This document shows, piece after piece, positions 43,644 through 53,938 of a stretch of DNA of 64,000 bases. The number at the start of each line of letters is the position of its first letter. Position 1 is the first letter of the stretch. The stretch comes from Sepiola atlantica. Taxonomy: Eukaryota; Mollusca; Cephalopoda; Sepiida; Sepiolidae. The notes under the pieces were generated by a model. That model ran no database searches and had not been told where the DNA came from. It saw nothing but the letters and a program-made list of their open reading frames with translations. The position numbers and the translations under genes are program-made. The stretch spans positions 103,475,500-103,539,499 of the forward strand of contig OY744519.1 of assembly GCA_963556195.1 (NCBI GenBank). The letters are read 5' to 3'.

Positions 43644-44334
43644 AGTTCGTTTTATATTTCAATAATCATGGTTTTTATTTTCAATTTTTATTTTTTCACA
43701 TTTTCAAAAAGCATAACCTTCCTGTGAGATGTACTTTTACAACTCGTTTCCCTGAACGTGAGCCAACCAACATTATTATACTATATCGGCTCTACTGCAC
43801 CTCAAGATCATTAGAAAAATCCACAAAGAAGAAAAGTTCTCAAATTGAAAAGTCTTGAAAAAACATATACCACACTGTGGGTAATTGTGGGCAAAAACAA
43901 AAGAAAAAAACGTTCACACAAGGAAAAATCTCCTTAGGACGCCATTTTGAATTTTTTCAGTACAAAGTTAGCACAGCAAAAAATCAGTGATATTCCTTAA
44001 TATAGTTATTTAATTCGATAATTTATTTATAAAAAGTTTTAATTCACTCGGGGATAATTTTAATTGCTTAAAATTTCTTCATTTAACTTGCAAATGCCTA
44101 TTTATCTCATTTGAATGTGGAACTAAGTGCAGAGCTATATATATTGAAAAATTTAAAGGTTTCTGAAAATTACCTATAGAATATCTTTTTAAAAATTGGG
44201 AATTAATTTGCTTCTAAAATCGTCCAACACATTCAGCATGAAATAGTAAGTTACATCATTTATTTGTTTATTCACTTTTATTTTTTCATTTATTTTTTTT
44301 ACTTGTGTGTTCCATCGACTGATTACATCCATCC

Positions 44335-44359
44335 ATATATATATATATATATATATATT
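44335..44359. repeat. (TA)n microsatellite
   Basis: Short TA run. Confidence 0.9.
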
Positions 44360-44615
44360 GTAGAGTTCATATTTTTTCTTTTAAACATCGTTTTTAAGAA
44401 TTTAATAATAAATGAGGCGAAAAGCCTATAAAAGCATGTTTAGATGCAATATTTATTAATAAAATAAAAAAAATCAGAAGAGATTTTTTTTTCTTTTTCA
44501 TTTTTTTTACTTTGATCTTTTGGCTAATAATTTCGCTAGAGAAGCCTCATTTAAACGGTGAATGACCCGTTATAACAACAATACGACTTTTTCCATCCAT
44601 ACGGACTACTACAAG

Positions 44616-45072
44616 AAATAACGCACAGTATAAATATTTGAAAAAGTTTGGTTCGTTTGTGACGTTAAAATAATGTTTTTGTTTATTTTTTTTTTAGCAC
44701 AGAACTTGAATTTAGATCGAAGCTAGCTATTTTACACTATACTCCCAACAAAACTTTGCACATAATATTGATAATAAAATTAATAAAAAAATAAAAATAA
44801 ATAAATAAAAACAACCATTTCATTTCATAAACATATCACACATTTTAAATTCTAATGGCTATGTTTTGTTCAAAGAAAAAAACAAAACCATTCCTTTCAC
44901 GTCATCTAACGACTTTTTTTTTCGTTTGAAAAAAACCCCACTCATTCTATTTCATAAACGCAGTATACATATTAAATTCTAGCGGCTGTTTCGTTTCCAA
45001 AAAGAACAAAAACATTCTTTTCATGTCACAAACGGACCAAACTTTTTCAAATATTTGTACTTGTGTGTTATT
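44616..45072. mobile_element. Inverted-repeat element with internal duplication
   Basis: Arms 44616-44681 and 45006-45072 are inverted copies (AATATTTGAAAAAGTTTGGT and ACCAAACTTTTTCAAATATT). Inside, about 90 bp at 44821-44915 is repeated directly at 44943-45035 (TTCATAAAC, TTAAATTCTA, TTCTTTTCA). The right arm overlaps the second direct copy, suggesting stepwise rearrangement. No coding frame. Confidence 0.6.
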
Positions 45073-45084
45073 TCTTCAAATCAA

Positions 45085-45140
45085 TCATCCCGAGGAAGTC
45101 TTGAAATAAAGACGAAACGTTGATGAATACATAAATAATT
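45085..45140 (+). mobile_element. GAGGAAGTC...GACGAAACGTTG hairpin motif
   Basis: CATCCCGAGGAAGTCTTGAA then ATAAAGACGAAACGTTGATG: GTCTT pairs with AAGAC, directly followed by GAAACGTTG. This is the same layout as the GGTCGG...CGGCCGAAACGTTG motif in the tRNA composite family but with unrelated stem sequence. Motifs of this shape are common at the 3' ends of Penelope-like and other retroelements. Confidence 0.5.
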
Positions 45141-45162
45141 TTGATTTTCCTTTTTTTATTTT

Positions 45163-45165
<3 letters not shown>

Positions 45166-45212
<47 letters not shown>

Positions 45213-45216
45213 GTAT
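45166..45216. repeat. (TA)n microsatellite
   Basis: TA run with single GT interruptions. Confidence 0.92.
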
Positions 45217-45229
45217 ATGTAGTATATAT

Positions 45230-45452
45230 GTATACTAACAAAAATATGCTCCCTCTGGTCGCATATCTTTGCTCGCCTCGGAAGATGCTATCATGTTGAA
45301 CGAATATATCTACACTGACCCTCAAAAGTGAAGGTAATGACTGAAAGAATAGTATTATTACAAACGCCACCCCCTCGAAAAAGGAGGAGGTCATACCTGG
45401 GAGGATGATATGATGACAACAAAACAGATAGTACGCTAACCCCCCCCCCCCC
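45230..45452 (-). repeat. U2-like tandem array, minus strand
   Basis: Starts with the terminal hairpin ACTAACAAAAATATGCTCCC ... CGCATATCTTTGCTCG, then about three reversed units (GAGGAGGTCATACCTGGGAG, GATGACAACAAAACAGATAG). It ends at a C run. Confidence 0.65.
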
Positions 45453-45589
45453 TCCCGTGTAGGTTAGGTTCATAATAGGTGCTCTTTTTATAAGTGCTTC
45501 CCTGCAGACTTTAACATGGTCGTCTTGAAGTTCAATGTCAACAAATACTTGGCAAGTCATCCTCTTAAGTAGTAAAATTTTGTCCATTC

Positions 45590-45715
45590 AAACCATCTTT
45601 TTCAATCCTCTCATGGTGTTGTTCGTCATCCAACTGACAATCTCTTTAACCCTTATTCACGAGTGGCTTTTGGCCTTGATAAGTGGTGACTCATTAGTAA
45701 ATAAAACTCTACAAG
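45590..45715 (+). mobile_element. Repeat family S fragment
   Basis: TTTTTCAATCCTCTCATGGT, CAACTGACAATCTC, GAGTGGCTTTTGGCC and TTGATAAGTGGTGACTCATT match the 30540-30995 repeat. Confidence 0.55.
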
Positions 45716-45739
45716 TGGATCAGACATCAATATAGAATC

Positions 45740-46795
45740 AAATTGATACTTACCGGCATAAAAGGCTCCAAGAGGTGATATGTAAATATTGCTTAATTCA
45801 AGCAAGAATTTTAATATAGATTATCCACTCATGGCCTAGCAGCTGATCAGAACTCAGAGAATGCATTTGCCCATCTGAGAATTATGGAACATTCCGGCCT
45901 TCTTATAAACCGACTCTCTAGTGTTCTTCTCAGTTTATTTGTTTGTAGCTCAACTGGTCAGACAGTTGAACATTGACTACTAAATTCAATAGGCATGATA
46001 CACCAAAATAGCTTGAATCAGGTCATTTCAAGGATTCAGTTACACAAGGAAGCAGGAAAGAACCAGGAACCTTTTAGATTCAATAACCAACATACTTCAA
46101 AGCAGTTAAATATATACTGTATGATGAAAATAGAGTTCACACAACTGAAGCTACGAGATTAGAACATTTTTTTTTTCTTTTTAAAGTTTGTCCAGTTAAG
46201 CACCCATTATGCGATCTAAAAGCAATTAATTTTTTTTTCAAACAAGATCAGTCTATCTCAGTTGCTTAAATAGGGGCTTAGGTTTGAAATTCTTGGAAGG
46301 TTACCAACTATTTTACTTTTATTCATACAACGTTCGATTGCACGTGCTATAGTCTGTCCTCATCAGTCACCAACCAACCAGGGGTGCTAACACAGTTTCG
46401 GTGGCTATAGTCGTACTGCCACCCTTACCACCACCAGACAGGATATTATTTGTTTTTGTCTTGTCTTTACCGTTGAAGTTTTTGTTTTGAAAGTGATTTA
46501 TGGTGATTGTCTTATTTGCATGGCGCCACCTTCATCCGTGGATATTCACAACATTTCATAATATTTTATTTATTTGATCGAAATGTTTTTGACCAGATCC
46601 AGCTGGAAACATGTTGAGTCACACACTGAATCTGTTTGATGGCTGCATTTAGCGACCGGCTGGTCATGCCTATTCTGGATAGGAAGGAAGTGGTTGATCG
46701 TCCAATAAAACCACGACATCCGACCTCGATTGTAACACTTGACATGTCCAATTCTTCTCTATGCATTTGACTCGAAGAGATTCATAATTTTTTTT
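45740..46795. other. No recognised gene
   Basis: Mixed-composition DNA. A 66-codon minus frame at 46566-46766 shows no recognised domain. Confidence 0.35.
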
Positions 46796-46799
46796 TCAA

Positions 46800-46960
46800 A
46801 TAATAGTAGTCTATCCCAGTGGATTAAATAGGGGGTCATGTTTGAAATTCTTGGAAGGTTACCAAACTATGACAAAGCACACCTGAAGAAGGCTAGAGAG
46901 TACAACAGCTGAAACGTTGGGAACATGGCACCAACCAAGATGAGTACAACACCCCAAACA
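46800..46960 (+). mobile_element. GAAACGTTG composite repeat, diverged subfamily
   Basis: AGTGGATTAAATAGGGGGTC, TTTGAAATTCTTGG, ACACCTGAAGAAGGCTAGAG and ACAGCTGAAACGTTGGGAAC. The stem (GGCT/AGCT) differs from the main family while the flanking order is kept. The same subfamily motif occurs at 55003-55040. Confidence 0.55.
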
Positions 46961-47322
46961 TGTTAATAATGTAAATGACAATACCTTACTTCAATTTTTA
47001 TTTTTGACCCAATCCAGAGGGAACCTTTTTTGGGGGAGCTGGATTTTCCCCACATTAAAATCCAACTTTGTGTTTAACTTTGCCATGGTGGGGAGGCAAG
47101 TAAATAGGAACAATACCTCATTTCAATAATATCGTCAAATAAGGTCTGAGTGCAGTTGTATATTATGCCCGCTCTTTTATATTTCTCTAAAACGTGGACG
47201 CTTTTCCACAAGCAACAAACTGCTCAAACGTTTTCAGCAGAAATGTCTAAGATGCATACTCGGCATCAAGTAGCACAATAGAACTGCTGATACTGAGTTT
47301 CTTATCAGGGAAAAATGTCGGA

Positions 47323-47329
47323 GTATTAA
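47323..47329. repeat. Possible target duplication of TIR element K, left
   Basis: GTATTAA, found again at 48725-48731. AT-rich, so chance cannot be excluded. Confidence 0.5.
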
Positions 47330-47514
47330 TAGGTATCACAAACCAGCTAGTTTAGTGTGCGAAAATGCAAAAATTTCCTTCAATTTCAACTTGGATAACT
47401 CATTTAGTTTTGGGGTTATTTTGATTAAATTTGGATCTCAACAAAATAGAATCTTTTCTCATTATTAATGTACAATTCTTTTTTTTTGTGGCATTAATAA
47501 TTTTTTCCAGGTTA

Positions 47515-47730
47515 CCTTTTCATGAAGCCACTTGATGTAAGAAGCTAAAAAATGCTACTTCAAGGTCAAAAACTAGCCAGCAATAAGTGTTATATGGATA
47601 GATTCTGAACCAGAAAACAACACTTCTTTCCCCTTTGTCAGAAACATCGCTCATTGAATGTGAGGACTAATGGACAAAATAAGGGAAGCAAGAGTTACGG
47701 GGCTGCTTAAAGTAAACCCAAGGTCCACTT
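47515..47730 (+). mobile_element. Repeat family X, copy 2 (nested in K)
   Basis: CATGAAGCCACTTGATGTAA through GGGGCTGCTTAAAGTAAAC. It interrupts K just after TTTTTTCCAGGTTACC. Confidence 0.6.
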
Positions 47731-47984
47731 TGTACCTTCCTATTTATTATTTTCTAGCAATGGGCGATTTATTTTTTAATGTTGATTTTTTTTTTTTCAA
47801 CTTAATGCGCACGATATTGTGTATCTCTATGCATAGAAAAAACAGTCCCATCTTACAGAAAAAGGGCCACTCGTCAATATAGGGGCCTTAATATAGAGTT
47901 TTAAGTTGTCTTTCATAAAAAAAACCCTCAAAGTTGAAAGCTTTAGTGAATTAGATTTTTGCCCTATTTTTTTTTTTAATGGAA

Positions 47985-48178
47985 ATCGCTCCAGACAAGG
48001 CATGAAGCCACTTGATGTAAGGAGTTAAAAAAAAATACTACTTCATGATCAAAAACTAGCCAACGATATGTGTTAGATGGATTGATTCCGACACAGAAAA
48101 CAGCAATTCTTCCCCCTTTGTCAGAAATATTGCTCACGGAATGTGAGGACTAAAGGACAAAATAAGGGAAATATTATC
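47985..48178 (+). mobile_element. Repeat family X, copy 3 (nested in K)
   Basis: GGAAATCGCTCCAGACAAGG through GACAAAATAAGGGAAA, same orientation as copy 2, 255 bp further on. Two independent insertions or a duplicated insertion with K sequence between. Confidence 0.6.
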
Positions 48179-49104
48179 AAATTGTTTCCATCCATTTTTT
48201 ATGGTCCAAATCTGAGGGTTTTTTAAAGATTGATTTACTATTAAAAGAAAAATACAGCTTGATGTCTACTGTGTTATAAATCATATTAAGAAGATTCGAT
48301 GTGTTAGCTCTTGAAATGAATCTTATATGAATAGTCAAAGTTGTGGTTCTGTGTCATTTTTGTACATTTATTTCGAGTGGTAATAGGATTTTGTCCAATG
48401 TTTAGACTGGGTTGATCTTATACTTATTGCTTCTATTATGATTAATTTTCATTTACCGCAAGATGAAATTACATTTTTAAGGATTTTTCACTTGTTCAAA
48501 ACCTGCACTTTTAGTTATACACTGTGAAATTTGGCTTCTGGATCAATAGCCTACGTGACGGCAAATTTTCTAATTTCCAACAAACTTTGAATGGTCATAA
48601 TTCGGTGGCTAACTGAGCTACCAAAATAAGTTTAATATCATTGTTTATGTTTTGCAAATATCTACGTGCCCACATTAAAAGCTTTTAGATATAGTGAAAA
48701 GAAAATTCTGCTTTGAGATACCTAGTATTAAACATCTGATAACTTGCTATCAAATGCACTGGGTGGGACACGTGGTTCAAATTTTTATTTTTATTTTGAG
48801 AGAAATTATTTTAAAATACATGATTATCTATCTTTCATAAATAGATTCGATATATATTTTTTAGATGTGTCCTTCTTTTACTATGAGAGGCTTTTTCCGT
48901 TGGTCTGTCACACTTTAGTTTGAAATAGCTTTTTTTTTATCTGTAAACGTACAGATTGAATGAATCTTATTTTAGATGCGTCCAAACATCTATATAAGAG
49001 CCTCTGTTTGTTGGTCTGTGTGTCACGCTTAAGTTTGAAATATCATTTTCGGCAGTCTTTCATATTTAATTGTAAAGATTAAATTGATATATCCTAAGAA
49101 GATC

Positions 49105-49460
49105 CTATCTTATGTTCCTGAATTTTTGAGATAAGAAATATTCTGCATTATTTGGACTACTGTTCTCATCTTGGATGTTATTCTCACGGTTCGGCCAATG
49201 TAACCTCTGACCTTCTTCAGATGTGTCATGTCGAACTCGGGAATCTTTATAAAATTTCGAACTGAACCCTTTACTCAGTCCATGGGGGTAGATTGTTCTT
49301 GTTCTGTCAGCCATGACCGGAGAGAAGTCTTAAGTAAATTTTATTATATTCTTAGTTAATATCACCTTTGAACCATCAACCTACAGAACACCTTCTCTTA
49401 GAACTGATTATTACTTAGCACTTTATCTGTTGCGCCATGGGTCCATGTGGACAACTCTAG
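49105..49460 (-). mobile_element. tRNA/GAAACGTTG composite repeat, copy 6
   Basis: Minus-strand copy: tail CTACTGTTCTCATCTTGGAT, motif region CTGACCTTCTTCAG, body GGGGTAGATTGTTCTTGTTC, and the tRNA head at the right with A box complement TTGCGCCATGG near 49430. The matching inverted tail lies at 49968-50035, beyond a 435-bp foldback that sits between the head and that tail. Confidence 0.68.
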
Positions 49461-49489
49461 TATGAATTTTGGGAGCCTTAAACCTAATC

Positions 49490-49931
49490 TTGGGTGCTTG
49501 TCCATAAAAATGTACAGGTGAAAATCGCAGTTCCAAATAAATTAACAGGAAAACTCTTTGATATACTTATGTATCAGGCAAAAGTAGGTATCTAAAGCAA
49601 AAATTAGGAAAAATTATCGAGTAAAATTTTAATTAAAAATATAAATCAGTTTTATAGTATTTTTCCGATTTGCCATTGATTATGACTTGGCGAAATGGCA
49701 GACTGACTTATCTCCCCAGTTTTATGTGTATTTGCGCCCTTATCAATGGCGAATCGGAAAAATATGATAAAACTGATTTTGATTTTTAATTAAAATTCTA
49801 CTCATTAATTTTTCCTAATATTTTGTGTATATACCTATTTTTGCCTAATATGTAAGTATATCAAAGAGTTTTCCTGTTAATTTATTTGGAACTGCGATTT
49901 TCACCTGTACATTTTTATGGACAACCACCTA
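49490..49931. mobile_element. Foldback element with ~190-bp near-perfect arms
   Basis: The left arm begins TTGTCCATAAAAATGTACAG (49498) and the right arm ends CTGTACATTTTTATGGACAA (49924). Pairing continues inward through CAGTTCCAAATAAATTAACA and TCAGTTTTAT to TTTTTCCGATTTGCCATTGAT/ATCAATGGCGAATCGGAAAAA, leaving a ~60-base loop. CTAATCTT and CTAATTTT beside the ends may be an 8-bp duplication with one change. Arms this alike suggest recent insertion or arm conversion. Confidence 0.8.
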
Positions 49932-49967
49932 ATTTTGTTTCAGATGTGTAGTGTTACTACTTATTAC

Positions 49968-50035
49968 TACTAATAATAACATCCAAGATGAGAACAGTCG
50001 TCCAAATGATATAAAAGATCCTATCTCGTTGTACT
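49968..50035 (+). mobile_element. Inverted tail partner of composite copy 6
   Basis: ATAACATCCAAGATGAGAAC AGTCGTCCAAATGAT and GATCCTATCT mirror the tail at 49105-49190. Confidence 0.6.
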
Positions 50036-50315
50036 TGTTTGTTTGTATTTTTATTTGGATCTTGTGCCTTAAAATATTCTAGTAAAGGGAAGCGCTAATG
50101 AAAATACGTACGAATTAAACATTGTCAGAATGTTTAAGATTCTTTGAATTTTTGGTTTTCATGACACTGGATCAACTTTTCTTTTTTTATTTAATATTCT
50201 TCCAGGCTCCTTTAGATAATAATGTTAAAATCTTAATAAAAAAAAAATACACAGCTTTTGAATAATATTTTTTTTTTCTTTTAATAAAGTAATATTTTTC
50301 TTTTTTCTCCTTTAG

Positions 50316-50388
50316 ATTCAATACCTTAGGAGAGTGGATTTCCCGGAAAAGGATATGGATGCTTACTGAACCTTAAAAGTAAGTTTCA
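50316..50388 (+). other. Candidate C-terminal coding exon
   Basis: A strong acceptor (CTTTTTTCTCCTTTAG, ending 50315) is followed by IQYLRRVDFPEKDMDAY and TGA (50367-50369), then AAAA|GTAAGT at 50388. In phase it could follow the 27939-28046 candidate directly (…LSLQ then IQYLRR…), implying a ~22-kb intron. I recognise no family. The donor after the stop would put an intron in the 3' UTR, which is unusual. An AATAAA followed by GT-rich sequence lies near 51084. Confidence 0.38.
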
Positions 50389-50425
50389 AATCTCAAACAG
50401 AAAAAAATGCTTGAAATTGTTATTG

Positions 50426-50469
50426 CCAGATATATCCACTGCTGAAAAGTCAGCAGTGGATATATCTGG
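50426..50469. repeat. Perfect 20-bp-arm hairpin, 4-base loop
   Basis: CCAGATATATCCACTGCTGA (50426-50445), loop AAAG, then its exact reverse complement (50450-50469). It lies about 60 bases downstream of the candidate exon. In RNA it would be a very stable stem; it is short for a pre-miRNA. Confidence 0.88.
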
Positions 50470-51083
50470 TGATGCCCCAGGGCCAACTCCTTCATTGTAT
50501 GTCCAAAGACTCAAGTATAAGTCCTATTACTGAGAAATAGTATGAGAAAGAGAGATAGTTTAAATATGATTGGATGTGGGGGGAAGAACACAAAAAAAGT
50601 ACTCTTTACTCTTAAGATCTAGATAAAATGTATTTCTTATCTCCTGTTTCAAACTTTCTCCTATTACTTATATAGGGCTTTAAAATAATTAGCTCTATTA
50701 AATCTAAGAGTTATGATGTGATTACAACTATCAATCAAAGGATCAATTAAAAAAACAACTCTATCATCAAAAACTTGGAATTGTTGTTTTCCCAAATTAG
50801 CACTTACCTTCAAATGTTAACACCGATGGTAAGTCCTTCACCACCTGTTCTCATTGCTCCCTTAGTAAGATATTCTGATCCATGCAAGTTATGATATTTA
50901 ACTTTCCATCTAAACACAATTTACTATTTTATGTCATGTACTACTAATATATGTATATATATCCACAGACACGTGAATTATTTCTATGTCTTAATTAAGT
51001 CTATAAGTGTGTGTAATTTGTGTATCCATTCAGTTTCAAGCATTTAATGGACTCAAATAATGTTGACTGAGGGAAGTGGTTAA

Positions 51084-51112
51084 AATAAATGTAATTTTTC
51101 TTTTTTTCTGTT
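51084..51112 (+). promoter_or_regulatory. Possible polyadenylation signal region
   Basis: AATAAA followed within about 35 bases by TTTTCTGTTTTGTTGTGTGG, the usual signal plus GT-rich downstream element. It is only meaningful if the exon at 50316 is real. Confidence 0.25.
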
Positions 51113-51689
51113 TTGTTGTGTGGAACTGAAGTCTATCTGTAATAGAGTGATTGTTATGTTGTCTTTATTGTAGTTTGGTAACATGTAGTGCCGTACGACT
51201 TATTACTAAGTCGAGTTGTCTGTAATCGCTTTCTTATGGTTGTTCAATCTTAGGCTGAATTGGGTGCATGTCTCTCCAATACATCCCACCTTTATTGCAA
51301 AAAATGTAGTATATGATGTTGGGCCTATGACAAATGAGGTTCGATCATTAATTGAGAGTTGGTTAGTGTGATGAAGGAATCCGTGACCAGATGCTTACAG
51401 ACTTGAAAATAATGTTTGTTGCATCTATAGTACCTTTCTTTTATGATGTTTTGGGTCAAAAAATGAGATCTTATTACTGGGGGGGGGGGGGGTCACTCCT
51501 GCTTCTGTGCTCAAATTACTAGGCAAAGTGAAAATGACTGAGCAGAGAAAATATAAAAATCGGAAAATTCAAACGAAATAATTTTTTTTAAGCATGTACT
51601 AATTGAACTACAGAGAATCTGAAGCAGAATTCTATATGCAGCTTCTGTTTATAGCAAATAAGGGAAAATCTGACTTTACATTATACATA

Positions 51690-51995
51690 AGATGAAAAAT
51701 GTTTATCTATACAGTGAAGGGGGGGAATTTTGCTGCTTGTCGAATGGGATGGGGGTATTTACGTTGAGGAAGTACAAGTGCAGTAAGTTCATCAGAGCAC
51801 ATTCTGTTGAAGTACTTGCAAAACAAGCACAGGGATGTAACATTGCGGCGATGGGACAGGGGCTTGTGCTTGGTAGACAGTTATACTGTCATTGCTCAAT
51901 ATCTTATTTAAATATACTTAAACATGTTTAACCGTGCTTGCATGTTTTACAAGTATTTCCACAGAATGTGCTTCGGTTAACATACTGCCCTTGTA
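51690..51995. mobile_element. LINE C-terminus, inverted pair, copy 1
   Basis: 51720-51880 is the RT C-terminus on the minus strand (complement of GCACTTGTAC, CTTGTTTTGCAAGTACTTCA). After the junction CATTGCTCAATATCTTATTT-like text and ACATGTTTAACCGTGCTTGC, the same region resumes on + (ATGTTTTACAAGTATTTCCA CAGAATGTGC). The identical junction is present at 55785-55850. Confidence 0.65.
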
Positions 51996-52374
51996 TTTCC
52001 TCAACATTAGGAGCTCATTCCTTGACGTTTTTCTTGTCTAGTTGCTGAATTCTCGTTTTTGGTGAAGTCTTTTTATCATAATGTGACAAAAACATGGAAG
52101 GGGACTCTGTTACGATCGACACCTCCTGCTACTTATATAATAAAAATTGTCTGGATTGAAAATATTTCTCCTGGTCAATGCCGGGTTTTCTTGCTTGTTC
52201 ATATAAATAAGCTTTAAAGGTGTCAGCAATTTTTCTATTTATGCTAAATGTCATTTCTTTTTGAATGAATATTATTCACATTTTAACTCACCAGGAAACC
52301 TACAAGAAACATTGTTTCCTTTGTGAACAATAAAAACTAAATTCTAACAAATGTATGAGAAATAAATAAAAATA

Positions 52375-52725
52375 CAATATTATGCTTCAGAATTTGAGGG
52401 ATGAGGATTGATAATTTGTTCACAATGACCCGTAGCACAACGCATAAAAGTGCGAAGTAATAATCAGTTCCAAGTGACAGTCTTCTGGAGGCTGAAAATT
52501 TAATCCTCAGTACGGGTGATGCTACCCAGTCATGGCTGACATAATGAGAGCAAGTTACTCCTGTGGATTCCGTTTGAAATTCCGTACAGATTCTCGAGTT
52601 CAACATAAAATTTCTCGAATTGGCCAAGATGTACCTGAAGAAGGTTGGAAGTTACCTTGGACGAAACCCTCTGAGAATAACATATAAGATGAGAATAGTA
52701 GTCTGAACAAACCAAATAATACAAA
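52375..52725 (+). mobile_element. tRNA/GAAACGTTG composite repeat, copy 7
   Basis: The left end TTCAGAATTTGAGGGATGAG GATTGATAATTTG is the inverted 3' end. A degraded head follows (GTAGCACAACGCATAA, then TTTAATCCTC), body GTCATGGCTGACATAATGAG, motif CCTGAAGAAGGTTGGAAGTT ... GGACGAAACC (52631-52668) and tail GAGAATAGTAGTCTG. Motif bases have drifted, so this is an older copy. Confidence 0.65.
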
Positions 52726-52999
52726 ATGCAATTTTTTATTATATACATTTTGATGGATATGATAGATAATAATATTATATGGGCTTGAAAAACATGTTGC
52801 TTATTAACAGGAAGAACATGAAATGAAAATGTAAAACTTGTTTTTACATTGAAGCTGTTGTATAGCATTATTATTATTTTATTCACTCAGAAGTTTCACA
52901 TACGTCATTATCAGTGATTGCTCATTAGCAATAACAAGTGGTATTCTCTGGAATCTGAGTGACAACAAGTCTCCCCAGATTTCCAGTTAAGTCATTGGA

Positions 53000-53093
53000 C
53001 TTTCACATTCAGTAGTAACTGAAGGTTCGGGATTAAAGCCTCGAGGTTGATGAGTTGATGTAATAAAGCCACACTGATGAAACACGTATCTGT

Positions 53094-53100
<7 letters not shown>
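53000..53100 (+). mobile_element. SINE-like repeat with stem-II-less hammerhead relic
   Basis: A B-box-like AAGGTTCGGGATTAAAGCC (about 53020) is followed by CCACA (53069-53073), CTGATGA (53074-53080), AAC, ACGTATC and TGTGG (53091-53095). CCACA pairs with TGTGG as hammerhead stem I would, but stem II and the GAA are missing, so it cannot cleave. It is probably a derived member of the hammerhead-SINE group. Confidence 0.4.

Positions 53101-53146
<46 letters not shown>
53096..53146. repeat. (TA)n microsatellite
   Basis: TA run following the SINE-like repeat, as at 3519. Confidence 0.95.
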
Positions 53147-53150
<4 letters not shown>

Positions 53151-53227
53151 CCATGAATGTGTGTGATCTAATAAATGTGTGAGTATATATACACGATGTA
53201 TATATTGTTTGTGGGAGCATGCATGCA

Positions 53228-53264
<37 letters not shown>
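53228..53264. repeat. (TA)n microsatellite
   Basis: TA run preceded by GCATGCATGCAT. It is followed by TGCTCAATATCCTATTATTT, which matches the spacer in the LINE inversion junctions. Confidence 0.92.
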
Positions 53265-53269
<5 letters not shown>

Positions 53270-53883
53270 TCAATATCCTATTATTTAAATAGGCTTAAAT
53301 AGAGAGTTTGAATTATCTACTAGACACTATCCTCGAGTGTCTTCGGTCTCTTTGTGCAAGGGGTTTTCCGGACAACCTGACATGACCCTACAAGTAAACC
53401 CTAACCCTGACCAAATATTCAAAATAACATAGTATTCAAAGCCAAATAAGATCGCATCGACACAGTTACACACTGGCTCATACAAGGGATGGTGCGCTAT
53501 CTCCCAGTGATGTTACCTCAAGTAACAACACTTAGTTGGATACTCCACCAGACTAGATGAATTCTTGTCCTGGATTCCAGTAAAATTCAGAAACGACCAC
53601 AATAAAGATAAACTATAACAGAATTAAGTGACCAATCGGGGAGAGGAAAATCCGTGTTCTTCATTGCTTTACTAACTCAACGTTTGAGAGATGGAAGAGA
53701 ATCTTGATTGAACACTCGGATATCTATGGATCTCATATAGAAATCAAGTGTTAGCCCCAGAAAAGGGGGCCCGTTGATTTCTGAGAACTTACTGAAGTAA
53801 AATGAACACAAGAGAGAATATATACATATATATTTCTTTATATGTGTGTTTGTGAGTATAAATATATATATATGCATATAATC

Positions 53884-53892
<9 letters not shown>

Positions 53893-53938
<46 letters not shown>
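53893..53938. repeat. (TG)n(TA)n microsatellite
   Basis: TA run with TG edges. Small frames across it are artefacts. Confidence 0.93.

Larger units (their letters stand above)
47330..48724. mobile_element. TIR element K, copy 1 (1395 bp with nested repeats)
   Basis: Starts TAGGTATCACAAACC and ends TTTGAGATACCTA, giving short inverted termini TAGGTATC/GATACCTA. It is flanked by GTATTAA on both sides. The body aligns with 56350-57885 once the two family X insertions (47515-47730 and 47985-48178) are removed. No transposase frame is left. Superfamily unclear: a 7-bp duplication with these termini fits none I know well. Confidence 0.6.

Noticed and set aside
44505..44535. ACTTTGATCTTTTGGCTAA as another U2 fragment
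   Set aside because: Contains pieces of both U2 strands joined out of order, over fewer than 20 bases; could be coincidence.
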